The notes under the pieces: generated by a model
Databases searched by the model: none
The model's input: the letters and a program-made list of their open reading frames with translations, nothing else
Told to the model about the DNA's origin: nothing
From: UBA11400 sp964550435
GTDB lineage: Bacteria > Bacteroidota > Rhodothermia > Balneolales > HLUCCA01
Direction: 5' to 3'
Length of the DNA: 64,000 nt
Assembly: GCA_964550435.1 (NCBI GenBank)
Contig: CAZJZI010000001.1
Coordinates: forward strand, 1 to 64,000
Translations under genes and position numbers: made by a program
Part shown: one piece after another, positions 55,348-63,946 of the stretch
How the letters are laid out: every line of letters begins with the position of its first letter
Position numbering within the stretch: position 1 is the first letter of the stretch

Positions 55348-56298
55348 ATGGAAAACACATTTGTTCACGGTATACATCACATTACAGCTTTCAGTGGCGA
55401 TGTTAATGAAAATCTGTATTTCTATACCAAGGTATTAGGACTCCGACTAGTTAAAAAGTCGGTGAATCAAGATTCCCCGGATATTTATCATTTATTTTTT
55501 GCCGATGCGAATGGGACACCAGGCACGGATTTGACATTCTTCCCATTTCCAAATATTGCCAAGGCCAGAGACGGGTATGGAATTGCCTCTGAGGTTACAT
55601 TTGCTATACCAGACGGGACAATTGAATTTTGGATGGAAAGATTGGCCGGGTTTAATGTAGATCAACTAAACTCTGAAATGAGGTATGGTGGTCGCGTCAT
55701 ATCATTTAGAGATCCGCATGGACTCGGATTATCACTGGCTGAAATTTCAGAAGAAAAGACTGAAATCGTTACATGGGAGAAAAGTCCTGTACCAAATGAG
55801 AAACAGATACGTGGTTTTCATTCAGTCAGAATGAAACTACACACTATTGAACCCACTGTTGAGCTAATGACCAAACTCATGGGTTTCCGCGAGATTGGTG
55901 AAGATAACGGTTGGATTAGGTTTGAGTCTGGTGTAGGTGGTTCAGGTACTTACGCCGACATTAAGGCATTTCCTGACTTATCCCAAGGACGTTGGGGATA
56001 CGGAGGGATTCATCATGTTGCATGGAGAACCCGAGACCGTGATCTGGAACTTGGGCTCAGAAAGAAAGTTGCCGCTTTTGGCTTGCAACCCAGCCCGTTG
56101 ATTGATCGTTTTTGGTTCGAATCTGTCTATTTTCAAGAGCCGAATGGGGTGTTGTTTGAACTGGCGACCGATGGTCCTGGATTCGAAAGAGATGAAAATC
56201 TGGAACATTTGGGTGAGCAGTTGATTCTGCCACCATGGTTAGAATCCAAACGTTCTCAGATTGAAGCGGCTCTTCCAAAAATCAAAGATTTGAATTGA
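55348..56298 (+). CDS. Two-domain VOC family dioxygenase-like protein
   Basis: The 316-residue protein has two vicinal-oxygen-chelate domains. Metal ligands are visible as His in GIHHITA (about residue 11), His in GGIHHVAWRT and Glu in GVLFELATDGPGF. It resembles ring-cleaving dioxygenases of the MhqO/MhqA type that protect against quinones. GGAGA lies before the ATG. It stands alone with a 12-bp palindrome upstream. Substrate is unknown. Confidence 0.85.
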   Translation: MENTFVHGIHHITAFSGDVNENLYFYTKVLGLRLVKKSVNQDSPDIYHLFFADANGTPGTDLTFFPFPNIAKARDGYGIASEVTFAIPDGTIEFWMERLAGFNVDQLNSEMRYGGRVISFRDPHGLGLSLAEISEEKTEIVTWEKSPVPNEKQIRGFHSVRMKLHTIEPTVELMTKLMGFREIGEDNGWIRFESGVGGSGTYADIKAFPDLSQGRWGYGGIHHVAWRTRDRDLELGLRKKVAAFGLQPSPLIDRFWFESVYFQEPNGVLFELATDGPGFERDENLEHLGEQLILPPWLESKRSQIEAALPKIKDLN

Positions 56299-56346
56299 CT
56301 TTGATTAAAGACGAAAAGGAGTAAGTAGTGAAACCATTTGTGTTTG

Positions 56347-57033
56347 CTACTTACTTTCTAATATGAATCCCATTCCTTGGCGTGTATGGATGAGTTTCGT
56401 ATTGAACTCTTTATCTACTTTATTCCTAAGGTAGTTGATGTAGACATCAACAAAGTTCGTGCCTGTTTCGAAATGTTTATCCCAAACTTCCCGACTCAAT
56501 TCGGCTCTGCTAATGACTTTTTCTGAATTTCTTACCAGGTATTCAAGTAATTGAAATTCACGTGGGGTCAATGATATATTTCTACCAGATCGTGTAACAT
56601 TACGTTTTGGAATATCAATAACTAGATCTGCGTAACGGAGTGTATCAACCTCATCCTCGTTGAATCTTCTTCGGGTAAGTGCTTTGATCCTGACCAATAA
56701 TTCCCGAAAATCAAACGGTTTAACCAAATAATCGTCAGCCCCGGCATCAAAGCCAATTACCTTGTCTTCGGTTGTATCCAAGGCTGTTAGCATGATGATT
56801 GGAATACGTGGATTGAAATCCCTTACTTCTTTACAAACATCTATACCTGTTTTACCAGGCATCATAACGTCGGTAACAATTACATCAAAATTCTGAGTTG
56901 TAGCTAACTCAATTCCGGCAACTCCGTCTGGAGCAGAGGTGACTTCGTAATTATTTGCGGTAAAACCGACACGCAACATCTCAGATATCCATACGTCGTC
57001 TTCTATTACCAGAATTCTCATAAGTTCATTCAA
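56347..57033 (-). CDS. OmpR/PhoB-family response regulator
   Basis: The 228-residue two-domain regulator has the receiver phosphorylation site Asp55 (VIVTDVMMPG), Thr83, Lys105 and the acidic pair near the N-terminus (IEDD). The effector is a winged helix (NISLTPREFQLLEYLV and GTNFVDVYINYLRNKVD, then HTRQGMGFIL). The start may instead be the ATG at 57021, four residues later (MRILVIEDD). No histidine kinase is adjacent, so it is an orphan in this window. Its divergent promoter region holds a TAACTA-TT-TAGTTA repeat. Confidence 0.9.
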   Translation of the reverse strand: MNELMRILVIEDDVWISEMLRVGFTANNYEVTSAPDGVAGIELATTQNFDVIVTDVMMPGKTGIDVCKEVRDFNPRIPIIMLTALDTTEDKVIGFDAGADDYLVKPFDFRELLVRIKALTRRRFNEDEVDTLRYADLVIDIPKRNVTRSGRNISLTPREFQLLEYLVRNSEKVISRAELSREVWDKHFETGTNFVDVYINYLRNKVDKEFNTKLIHTRQGMGFILESK

Positions 57034-57207
57034 TTATTATGCAACGATAATAGGGTATCTGTATCAATTTGTCCACCATTATTTAAATATTTCAAACAAC
57101 TTGAATGTAACTATTTAGTTAACTGTTTTACAGAAAAGATTCCGTAAAAATCGATATTCATTTCCCTTTTGCACATAAATCGAATATATTCCGACAGTGT
57201 CCGTTAC
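57034..57207. promoter_or_regulatory. Divergent promoter region, response regulator / small membrane protein
   Basis: An AT-rich spacer with inverted repeat TAACTA-TT-TAGTTA at 57108-57121, spaced like the repeat upstream of the RND gene. It could be an autoregulatory OmpR-type site or another operator; I cannot decide from sequence. Confidence 0.35.
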
Positions 57208-57447
57208 ATGGATGAAGACCAAAAAACGGAAATAAAATTAGCTATGATCAGATCATTTTTTGGCCGAAGAGCCTCCTACAAACGATTTAATTACGAACCT
57301 CGATACTTTGATCCGAGTAAGGAGAACAGGATAAGAGAGCGTATGAGGATTCAAACGAAAGTTCGACGTGGCACTGGAGGTAGTATATTGTTTTATATAT
57401 TACTACTAAGTGGGATTTTATGGGTTATAGTTAAACTTAATGCCTGA
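57208..57447 (+). CDS. Small basic membrane protein of unknown function
   Basis: 79 residues from the ATG at 57208 (MDEDQKTEIKLAMIRSFFGRR); a longer frame from 57169 is possible but less convincing. The N-terminal two thirds are soluble and very basic (RRASYKRFNYEPRYFD, RIRERMRIQTKVRRG). The C-terminus is one membrane helix (GGSILFYILLLSGILWVIV), giving a tail-anchored or N-in topology. I do not recognise a family. It lies 12 nt upstream of mutL and is probably co-transcribed. Confidence 0.68.
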   Translation: MDEDQKTEIKLAMIRSFFGRRASYKRFNYEPRYFDPSKENRIRERMRIQTKVRRGTGGSILFYILLLSGILWVIVKLNA

Positions 57448-57459
57448 CGAAAGTTTATT

Positions 57460-59301
57460 TTGAGCGACGAATCTATTATTGAATCCAGCGGTATCATCAA
57501 ACTACTACCTCCTGAAATCGCGAACAAAATCGCAGCAGGAGAGGTTGTACAACGTCCATCTTCTGTAGTTAAAGAGTTGCTGGATAATGCAATTGATGCA
57601 GGTGCAACAAAAATTACAGTACGACTGGTAAACGCAGGTAGAACCTCAATCCAGGTATCTGATAATGGATGCGGTATGTCGCGGGAGGATCTTCCATTCT
57701 GTTTTTTACGACATGCAACATCAAAAATTAATACGGTTGATGATTTGTATGCCATTCGCACGCTCGGATTTCGAGGTGAAGCGATGGCGTCAATTGCTTC
57801 AGTTGCCCAGGTAACTCTAAAATCCAAGCGGCAAGAAGATGAGTCTGGTACTATTTACGAAGTTTGGGGTGGTGAAGAGAAGAGATTCGAACCAGTTGCC
57901 ACTGACAATGGGACTTCAATTTCTGTAGATCAACTATTTTATAATGTCCCGGCCCGTAGAGCTTTTCTAAAAACAGATGCTACAGAGCTACGTCACTGTA
58001 TTATCATTTTTCAACAAATGGCTATGGCCAACCCAGCAATAACTTTTGAACTTTATACAGATAATGAACGAGTTTATCACCTAACTGCACAATCACTTCA
58101 ACAACGTATCGTCGATATTTTTGGAAAGTCCTACCAAGCCAGTCTGTACGAAATTAATGAAACTGCAGGATTTTTGAGGATTTACGGATACATAATTGAT
58201 CCAAAACTCACAAAGCGCAACAGGGGTGAGCAATTTTTGTATGTGAATGGGCGGCCAGTGATGCATAGACATCTTACTCATATCATACTGACAGAGTATA
58301 AAAATTGGATCAAAGACAATGAATATCCCTTTTTTGCATTGTTTTATGAGTTAGATCCAACTCAAGTAGATGTAAATGTTCATCCTTCCAAAATGGAAAT
58401 CAAATTTGAAGATGAACGATCGGTTGCTGGATTGACAAAATCAGTAGTGAAAAGAATTTTGAATCAACGATTTCAGGTCCCTGCAATGCCACGAAATGAT
58501 CAGGATGAGTATGATTCATTCATGGGTGATGTTTCTCGTCGTGGAGATGTTGAGTTTCCGACACCGAACCAAATGGTCCGTAAAATCCCGTCCCGTATAA
58601 ATTTCGAACGCCCCAAATTTGGATCAAACCGACCGTCGTTAACAGACAGACTTTATGCTCCAACTGGTGATGATGAATACTCTAAATCGCAAGGCAGTCG
58701 GTATGCAGAAGGAACAAGACCCGATCGCGAAAGAGAAGCTGGATTCTGGCAGCTCCATAATACATACATCATAACCCAGACACTGTCAGGGTTATGTATG
58801 ATAGATCAACATTCGGCCCATAAGCGCATAATTTACGAAAGAGCCCTTCAGGCTGCTGAGTCGGGGCTCCCAAGCACACAACAACTTTTATTTCCAGAAT
58901 CCATTCAGTTCTCTGCATCTGATTTTGCGCAACTCAAGAATATACTACCTGAGCTTACTCGAATGGGATTCGATATTTCATTGTTGAGTGGTTTCACCGC
59001 TATAATAAATGGTGTTCCTGCAGATATCACAATGGGTGATGAGAAACAGCTCATTCAATCAATGCTCCAGCAATTTCAGTCGTATAGTCAATCGCTAAAT
59101 CTGGAACCCCGAGAACGAGTGGCACTTGCACTTGCAAGTAAAACAGCGATTCCCAGGGGAAAAAAACTTTCCTTAATCGAAATGGAAACCTTGGTTGATC
59201 AACTATTTTCGTGTGATCAACCTTACACAGACCCACTGAACAAGCCTACAATTTCCTATATTGCCTTAGATGAAATTCGATCTAAATTTCGTAGTCATTA
59301 A
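57460..59301 (+). CDS. mutL: DNA mismatch repair protein MutL
   Basis: 613 residues. The GHKL ATPase has IKLLPPEIANKIAAGEVVQRP, KELLDNAIDAG (catalytic Glu39 and Asn43 kept), DNGCGM and TLGFRGEAMASI. TTG is the start, the only one that keeps the N-terminal arm. The C-terminal dimerisation/endonuclease domain departs from the metal-binding motif of nicking MutLs: DQHSAHKRIIYE at 449-460 has Lys where the first Glu is expected, and DPLNKPT (from residue 591) replaces CPHGRPT. Nicking activity may be weak or absent, a pattern I recall for other Bacteroidota. No mutS is in the window. Confidence 0.94.
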   Translation: MSDESIIESSGIIKLLPPEIANKIAAGEVVQRPSSVVKELLDNAIDAGATKITVRLVNAGRTSIQVSDNGCGMSREDLPFCFLRHATSKINTVDDLYAIRTLGFRGEAMASIASVAQVTLKSKRQEDESGTIYEVWGGEEKRFEPVATDNGTSISVDQLFYNVPARRAFLKTDATELRHCIIIFQQMAMANPAITFELYTDNERVYHLTAQSLQQRIVDIFGKSYQASLYEINETAGFLRIYGYIIDPKLTKRNRGEQFLYVNGRPVMHRHLTHIILTEYKNWIKDNEYPFFALFYELDPTQVDVNVHPSKMEIKFEDERSVAGLTKSVVKRILNQRFQVPAMPRNDQDEYDSFMGDVSRRGDVEFPTPNQMVRKIPSRINFERPKFGSNRPSLTDRLYAPTGDDEYSKSQGSRYAEGTRPDREREAGFWQLHNTYIITQTLSGLCMIDQHSAHKRIIYERALQAAESGLPSTQQLLFPESIQFSASDFAQLKNILPELTRMGFDISLLSGFTAIINGVPADITMGDEKQLIQSMLQQFQSYSQSLNLEPRERVALALASKTAIPRGKKLSLIEMETLVDQLFSCDQPYTDPLNKPTISYIALDEIRSKFRSH

Positions 59302-59316
59302 CAAAATTGTCTAAGC

Positions 59317-60438
59317 ATGAATATCCTGGCACTGGAACCTTTTCTAGGTGGGTCACACAAATCTTTTATAGAGGGGCTTAAAAAGTACTCAAGGAATCGG
59401 GTTATTCCACTGACAATGTCAGACAAGTTTTGGCGATGGAGATTGCATGGCGGTGCAGTAACACTCGCAGATCGTTCAAATGAAATAACCGATGAAATCG
59501 ATTTACTGTTGGTTAGCTCAATGACCAATTTCCCGGCTTTTGTAGCACTCACGAATCCACGGTTTGCTCATATTCCGTCAGTGATGTATATGCATGAGAA
59601 TCAACTCACCATACCGATGCCGGAAGGCAAGGAACGAGACAATACATTCTGTTACATCAATTATTTGAGTATGTTATCGGTAGACAGGTTGATCTTCTCA
59701 TCACAATTTCATTTTGACTCACTGATGCTAGAGTTGCCCCGGTTCCTGAAAACGCTCCCAGATCATCAAAATTTACCTTCCATCGATAAAATTGCTGAAA
59801 AAAGCGAGGTCGTGCATCCAGGTCTTCATCTAAAACCGCATCTTGAGTTTGACAAGTTTAGAACACGTAATGCCAGACCTGTAATTTTATGGAATCAACG
59901 TTGGGAACATGACCGAAATCCTGCGATGTTTTTCAGAATTATGGATAGGCTTGATGATAGTGGATGTCTGTTTGACCTTATTTTGGCCGGAGATCAGACT
60001 CAAGAGCGACCCAAGGAACTTGAAAAGATCTGGAAACGCTATGGCGACAGAATTTTACATTATGGCTATGTCGACAATTTCGAAAAGTATTCCCAATTAC
60101 TGCATAAATCTGATATCGTTATTTCTACCTCGACGTATGAGTTTTTCTGTACAGCAGTGATGGAAGCCATTTACTGTGGTTGCCACCCTATGTTGCCAGC
60201 TGGACTTACATACACCGAATTGATTCCCGAACATCTCAGAGAGCCCTTATTACATGCCCCGGTGTTCTACTACAATGAAGATGACCTATTCAAAAAATTG
60301 CGAAAGTTATTAATGGGTGACACAAAAGGCCTACCCATACAGACTTTGAGAAACATCAATTCACATCTGGATTGGCAAAAGAGAATCAACAAATTTGATG
60401 AAGTGTTCGAGAATATAGTCTCAACAGTTAAGCACTGA
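59317..60438 (+). CDS. tRNA-queuosine alpha-mannosyltransferase-like glycosyltransferase (DUF3524/GTDC1)
   Basis: The 373-residue GT-B protein is recognisable by ILALEPFLGGSHKSFIEGL, MHENQLTIPMPEGKERD and HPGLHLKPHLEF. The donor domain has WNQRWEHDRNPAMFFRIM and ISTSTYEFFCTAVMEAIYCG (C-terminal Glu motif). It is the bacterial counterpart of vertebrate QTMAN (GTDC1), which mannosylates queuosine in tRNA-Asp. Bacterial activity is not assured. It lies 15 nt after mutL on the same strand and converges on dnaB. No queuosine synthesis genes are adjacent. Confidence 0.85.
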   Translation: MNILALEPFLGGSHKSFIEGLKKYSRNRVIPLTMSDKFWRWRLHGGAVTLADRSNEITDEIDLLLVSSMTNFPAFVALTNPRFAHIPSVMYMHENQLTIPMPEGKERDNTFCYINYLSMLSVDRLIFSSQFHFDSLMLELPRFLKTLPDHQNLPSIDKIAEKSEVVHPGLHLKPHLEFDKFRTRNARPVILWNQRWEHDRNPAMFFRIMDRLDDSGCLFDLILAGDQTQERPKELEKIWKRYGDRILHYGYVDNFEKYSQLLHKSDIVISTSTYEFFCTAVMEAIYCGCHPMLPAGLTYTELIPEHLREPLLHAPVFYYNEDDLFKKLRKLLMGDTKGLPIQTLRNINSHLDWQKRINKFDEVFENIVSTVKH

Positions 60439-60457
60439 CATTACCGAAGGAATGGCT

Positions 60458-62005
60458 TTAAAAAGGTGAGTCATCATCAATTACGGGTCCGAGACCTTTT
60501 GCCGGATTCTGGCCTTTTCGATGGCTTGAACCATAGGGTTCCTCGTCGTCTGGCATTATGGCCTCGTAACTTTGATTACCATGGTACTCATCGTACGTGG
60601 CAGAAGTAAGGTTTTCAAATCGTGCATACTCTTTGACAAAATGAAGTGGTACGGCACCAACAGGTCCATTACGTTGCTTCCCAATGATTACCTCGGCGAT
60701 ATTCTGAGTAGAACGACCCTCATCGTCGGTAGTAATTCCGTAATACTCTGGACGATAAAGAAAACATACAACGTCGGCATCCTGCTCGATGGATCCGGAT
60801 TCACGTAAATCCGACAGCTGTGGACGCTTATCTCTTCCTCTTTGTTCTACTGCCCGACTAAGCTGAGATAGTGCGATTACGGGCACATTCAGCTCTTTTG
60901 CGAGGCTCTTGAGCCCTCTAGAGATATATGCAATTTCCTGTTCTCGGTTACTATTGTCCTTTACATTTGCGGTCATCAATTGAAGATAGTCAACGATAAT
61001 AAGACCGATTCCTTTTTCATTTTTAAGGCGTCTACATTTCGACCTCATTTCCATCAAGCTGATTCCCGGAGTATCGTCTACAAATATTTGTGCAGGGTAG
61101 AGACGTCCGGCGGCCTCGATTAGATTCTGGAATTCTTCATCGTTGAGTTGCCCGGTTCTTGCTTTTTGCGCATCAACACGTGCTTCCATGGTCAAAAGAC
61201 GCTGTACAAGTGACTGGTCTGACATCTCCAGTGAAAACAATGCAATTGGCGTTCGCATGTCAGGATTTGGATGCAATGCCGCATTTCGTGCCACTGTAAG
61301 AACAAAAGCCGTTTTACCCATAGAAGGACGGGCAGCAATAATTATCAGGTCGCCTTTTTGCCACCCGGCTGTCAACTTGTCCACATCAAGGCTTGTGGGC
61401 ACTCCGGTAATAGCGCTTTTCTTACCTCTAAGCTCTTCGAGATATTCGAGGGTAGATTTGATGGTATCGGTGATGGACTCGACATTACCTCTGGAGTTGA
61501 GATTCGATAGTTCGAATACTTTTTTTTCGGCAAGATCAAGTACATCATATGGATCAGACGAAGGATCGTAGCTTTCCTTTATTACCTCGGTACAAGACAG
61601 AATCAAATCACGTTTAAGCGCTTTTTCGGAAATGATTTGAATATGATAATCAATGTTTGCCGATGAACTCACTGATCGGGTTAGCTGGGTTATATACCCT
61701 GAACCTCCAACAACATCGAGTAGATTTTGATCCCGAAGTTCATTCTCAAGGGTGAGAAGGTCCAACTGATTCTTATTTTGAATCAGTTTACCCATGGTCT
61801 CAAAGATATGCCGATGTGATGGGCGATAGAAATCGGTGATTTTTAGTGATTCGACGGCTAATATAGCTGCGTCCCGATCAATTAACATGCCACCAAGTAC
61901 AGCTTCCTCAATTTCAAGAGCTTGCGGTGGGATGCGACCCTCTCGTTCCAGAATGTGATCATCCTGTACCGATTTTTGATTTGATTTGAACGAGTTCTTA
62001 GCCAT
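60458..62005 (-). CDS. dnaB: Replicative DNA helicase
   Basis: Hexameric helicase that unwinds DNA at the fork, 515 aa. The N-terminal domain spans about 20-170 (RIPPQALEIEEAVLGGMLID). The RecA-like domain has Walker A ARPSMGKT (225-232), VDYLQLM (Walker B), the SQLSRAVEQRGRDKRPQLSDLRESGSIEQDADVV block and an acidic disordered tail. No intein is present. It follows the UDG gene on the minus strand with a 35-nt gap. Confidence 0.96.
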   Translation of the reverse strand: MAKNSFKSNQKSVQDDHILEREGRIPPQALEIEEAVLGGMLIDRDAAILAVESLKITDFYRPSHRHIFETMGKLIQNKNQLDLLTLENELRDQNLLDVVGGSGYITQLTRSVSSSANIDYHIQIISEKALKRDLILSCTEVIKESYDPSSDPYDVLDLAEKKVFELSNLNSRGNVESITDTIKSTLEYLEELRGKKSAITGVPTSLDVDKLTAGWQKGDLIIIAARPSMGKTAFVLTVARNAALHPNPDMRTPIALFSLEMSDQSLVQRLLTMEARVDAQKARTGQLNDEEFQNLIEAAGRLYPAQIFVDDTPGISLMEMRSKCRRLKNEKGIGLIIVDYLQLMTANVKDNSNREQEIAYISRGLKSLAKELNVPVIALSQLSRAVEQRGRDKRPQLSDLRESGSIEQDADVVCFLYRPEYYGITTDDEGRSTQNIAEVIIGKQRNGPVGAVPLHFVKEYARFENLTSATYDEYHGNQSYEAIMPDDEEPYGSSHRKGQNPAKGLGPVIDDDSPF

Positions 62006-62040
62006 CCAGAGTTTATGAATCCTTTAAAATGTGAACAGAA

Positions 62041-62781
62041 TCAGGGTTTACATCCCAATTCATCATATCTTTTTCTAAGCAGCTTTACATCTTCCCAGGT
62101 TTCCCGTTTCCAGTTCGGATTCCTCAATAAAGCAGCAGGGTGATAAGTTACCAATAACTCATATTTTTCCGAAAATTTATGAAATGATCCACGCATATCT
62201 TTCATGGTAGAATTTATCCCTAACAAAGTTTCTGCTGAGATTTTACCCAGACACAATATCAGTTTAGGATTGATAAGTTCAATTTGCTTCATCAGATATG
62301 GTAGACTGCGAGAACGTTCTTCTGCGGTCGGGTTCCGGTTATCCGGTGGACGATGTTTCAGAATATTGGCTATGTATATCTGGTCACGTGTAAAATTAAT
62401 GGCTTCCAATATTTTTGTGAGTAGTTGTCCAGACCTTCCTACAAACGGTTCTCCCTGTTTATCCTCTTCAGCTCCAGGAGCTTCACCGATGAGTAGTAAA
62501 TCTGCATGTGGATTTCCTTTACCGAAAACCAGTTGAGTCCCATCCAAATCAGTTCGAAGTTCTTCAATTCCAAGGCAAAACTCTTTTAAAGCGTCGAGGG
62601 TTTGGATTTCGTTTAAAGAATCGGATTTCGGCATGGTATTGGTGGTTTCTTTACTGAATGAAATGTGTGCCCCTATTGATAGGGGCATTGCTGGGTCAAA
62701 GATCACGTCACCGTAGATTTCTTTCTGGTTATTCAGGTACGCTTCAATGCGTTCGGGTAAAGAGTCTTTGGAGGGTTTCAT
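62041..62781 (-). CDS. Family 4-like uracil-DNA glycosylase lacking Fe-S cysteines
   Basis: Removes uracil from DNA in base-excision repair. 246 residues. Motif 1 is GEAPGAEEDKQGEPFVGRSGQ (from residue 99), motif 2 is VTYHPAALLRNP (211-222) and the NRNPTAEERSRSLPYL region is typical. Family 4 enzymes hold a [4Fe-4S] cluster by four Cys. Here the first pair is absent (GIEELRT), the third is His143 (LKHRPP), and the fourth is Ser159. The remaining Cys69, Cys177 and Cys244 are not at ligand positions. The about 60-residue N-terminal extension is unassigned. The start at 62781 is the first ATG. Confidence 0.86.
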   Translation of the reverse strand: MKPSKDSLPERIEAYLNNQKEIYGDVIFDPAMPLSIGAHISFSKETTNTMPKSDSLNEIQTLDALKEFCLGIEELRTDLDGTQLVFGKGNPHADLLLIGEAPGAEEDKQGEPFVGRSGQLLTKILEAINFTRDQIYIANILKHRPPDNRNPTAEERSRSLPYLMKQIELINPKLILCLGKISAETLLGINSTMKDMRGSFHKFSEKYELLVTYHPAALLRNPNWKRETWEDVKLLRKRYDELGCKP

Positions 62782-62868
62782 AGCAGGGCAAAGTAATCAC
62801 ATTAGGATGGATAATCCATTTAAATAATGAAAATTAAAAACAGATTTTGATCAAAAACTATAAATAAA

Positions 62869-62905
62869 GAAAGCCCGATAAACGATGTTCACCGGGCTTT
62901 TTGAA
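62869..62905 (-). terminator. Terminator downstream of nuoH
   Basis: Inverted repeat AAAGCCCG (62870-62877) / CGGGCTTT (62893-62900) with a 15-nt loop; the minus-strand copy follows the nuoH stop by about 22 nt and continues into a T-rich tail. It implies that the nuo transcript ends after nuoH. The plus-strand reading also has T's, so it may act both ways. Confidence 0.65.
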
Positions 62906-62921
62906 CTAAAGCCTACGTAAA

Positions 62922-63938
62922 TTAGAAATAGTTTTTCATGATATAAAGAATGATAGCGATAATCATGAAATTCAAGATAGACAGCGGTAATAATCGGCTC
63001 CAGCAAAGTCGCATGAGCTGATCAAACTTGAATCGAGGCAATGTCCATCGGACCCAAATAAACACGAATACCCAAAATGAGGTCTTTGCCAGGAACACGT
63101 TTACATCCAGAAAGCCTTTCCAGAATGTGGATAATTCAGGTAACCAGGCATCTGCGAAGGGAAGGTGATAACCACCAAAGAAGAAAGTTGTGATGAGCAT
63201 ACTTCCGATCACAACGTGCATATACTCAGCCAGAAAGAACATCCCAAACTTCATAGAACTGTACTCGGTGTTATATCCACCAACAAGCTCTTGTTCGGCC
63301 TCAACGAGATCAAATGGTGTTCGATTAGCTTCAGCGAAGGATGCGATGATAAAAATTATGGCTCCAATTGGATTAACAAGCACATTCCACCACATAGATT
63401 GTGAATTGACAATATCGACTACACTTAGAGATGATGCCATCAAAACGGTTGAGGCAACGGCCATACCCATAGGTAATTCGTAACTAACCATTTGAGCTGC
63501 TGCGCGAAGTCCTCCAAGTAGAGAGTATTTAGAGTTTGATGACCAGCCAGCAAGAGTTACACCATATACACCAAGAGAAGTGATTGCTAAAAGGTATAGT
63601 ACCCCAATATTTGGGTTAGATGCAACCAACCCATCACCATAAGGGATAACAGCCACAGTCATCAACGCTGTGGTAACTGGAATCATTGGGGCAATAGAGT
63701 GGATTGTTTTATTACCAGCAGAAGGGGTAATATCCTCTCGCATTATCAATTTGAGTACGTCAGCCAGTGGTTGTAAAAGTCCGAATGGACCTACTCGGTT
63801 AGGACCAACACGATCCTGAATGAACGCTGCAACTCGTCGTTCAGCATATACTACAATGGCGGCTGATTGCAGCAAAAATGCCAAAGCGGCACCCATTACA
63901 ATCAGTGAAGTTATCAGAGTTGGAGTAAATAATTCCAT
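62922..63938 (-). CDS. nuoH: NADH-quinone oxidoreductase subunit H
   Basis: Membrane subunit of complex I near the quinone-binding site, 338 aa. It has about eight helices. YAERRVAAFIQDRVGPNRVGPFGLLQPLADVLKL near the N-terminus, SFAEANRTPFDLVEAEQELVGGYNTEYSSM (about 197-226) and WVRWTLPRFKFDQLMRLCW are diagnostic. It lies just downstream of a reading frame at the window edge that is probably nuoG. The next gene on that strand is UDG, not nuoI. Confidence 0.95.
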   Translation of the reverse strand: MELFTPTLITSLIVMGAALAFLLQSAAIVVYAERRVAAFIQDRVGPNRVGPFGLLQPLADVLKLIMREDITPSAGNKTIHSIAPMIPVTTALMTVAVIPYGDGLVASNPNIGVLYLLAITSLGVYGVTLAGWSSNSKYSLLGGLRAAAQMVSYELPMGMAVASTVLMASSLSVVDIVNSQSMWWNVLVNPIGAIIFIIASFAEANRTPFDLVEAEQELVGGYNTEYSSMKFGMFFLAEYMHVVIGSMLITTFFFGGYHLPFADAWLPELSTFWKGFLDVNVFLAKTSFWVFVFIWVRWTLPRFKFDQLMRLCWSRLLPLSILNFMIIAIILYIMKNYF

Positions 63939-63946
63939 GAAGGGAT

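Noticed and set aside
57460..57600. Loss of the MutL ATPase catalytic glutamate (LDN in place of VEN)
   Set aside because: The general-base Glu is the one in KEL, which is intact. The Asp replaces a different, less critical residue, and the Asn is retained.
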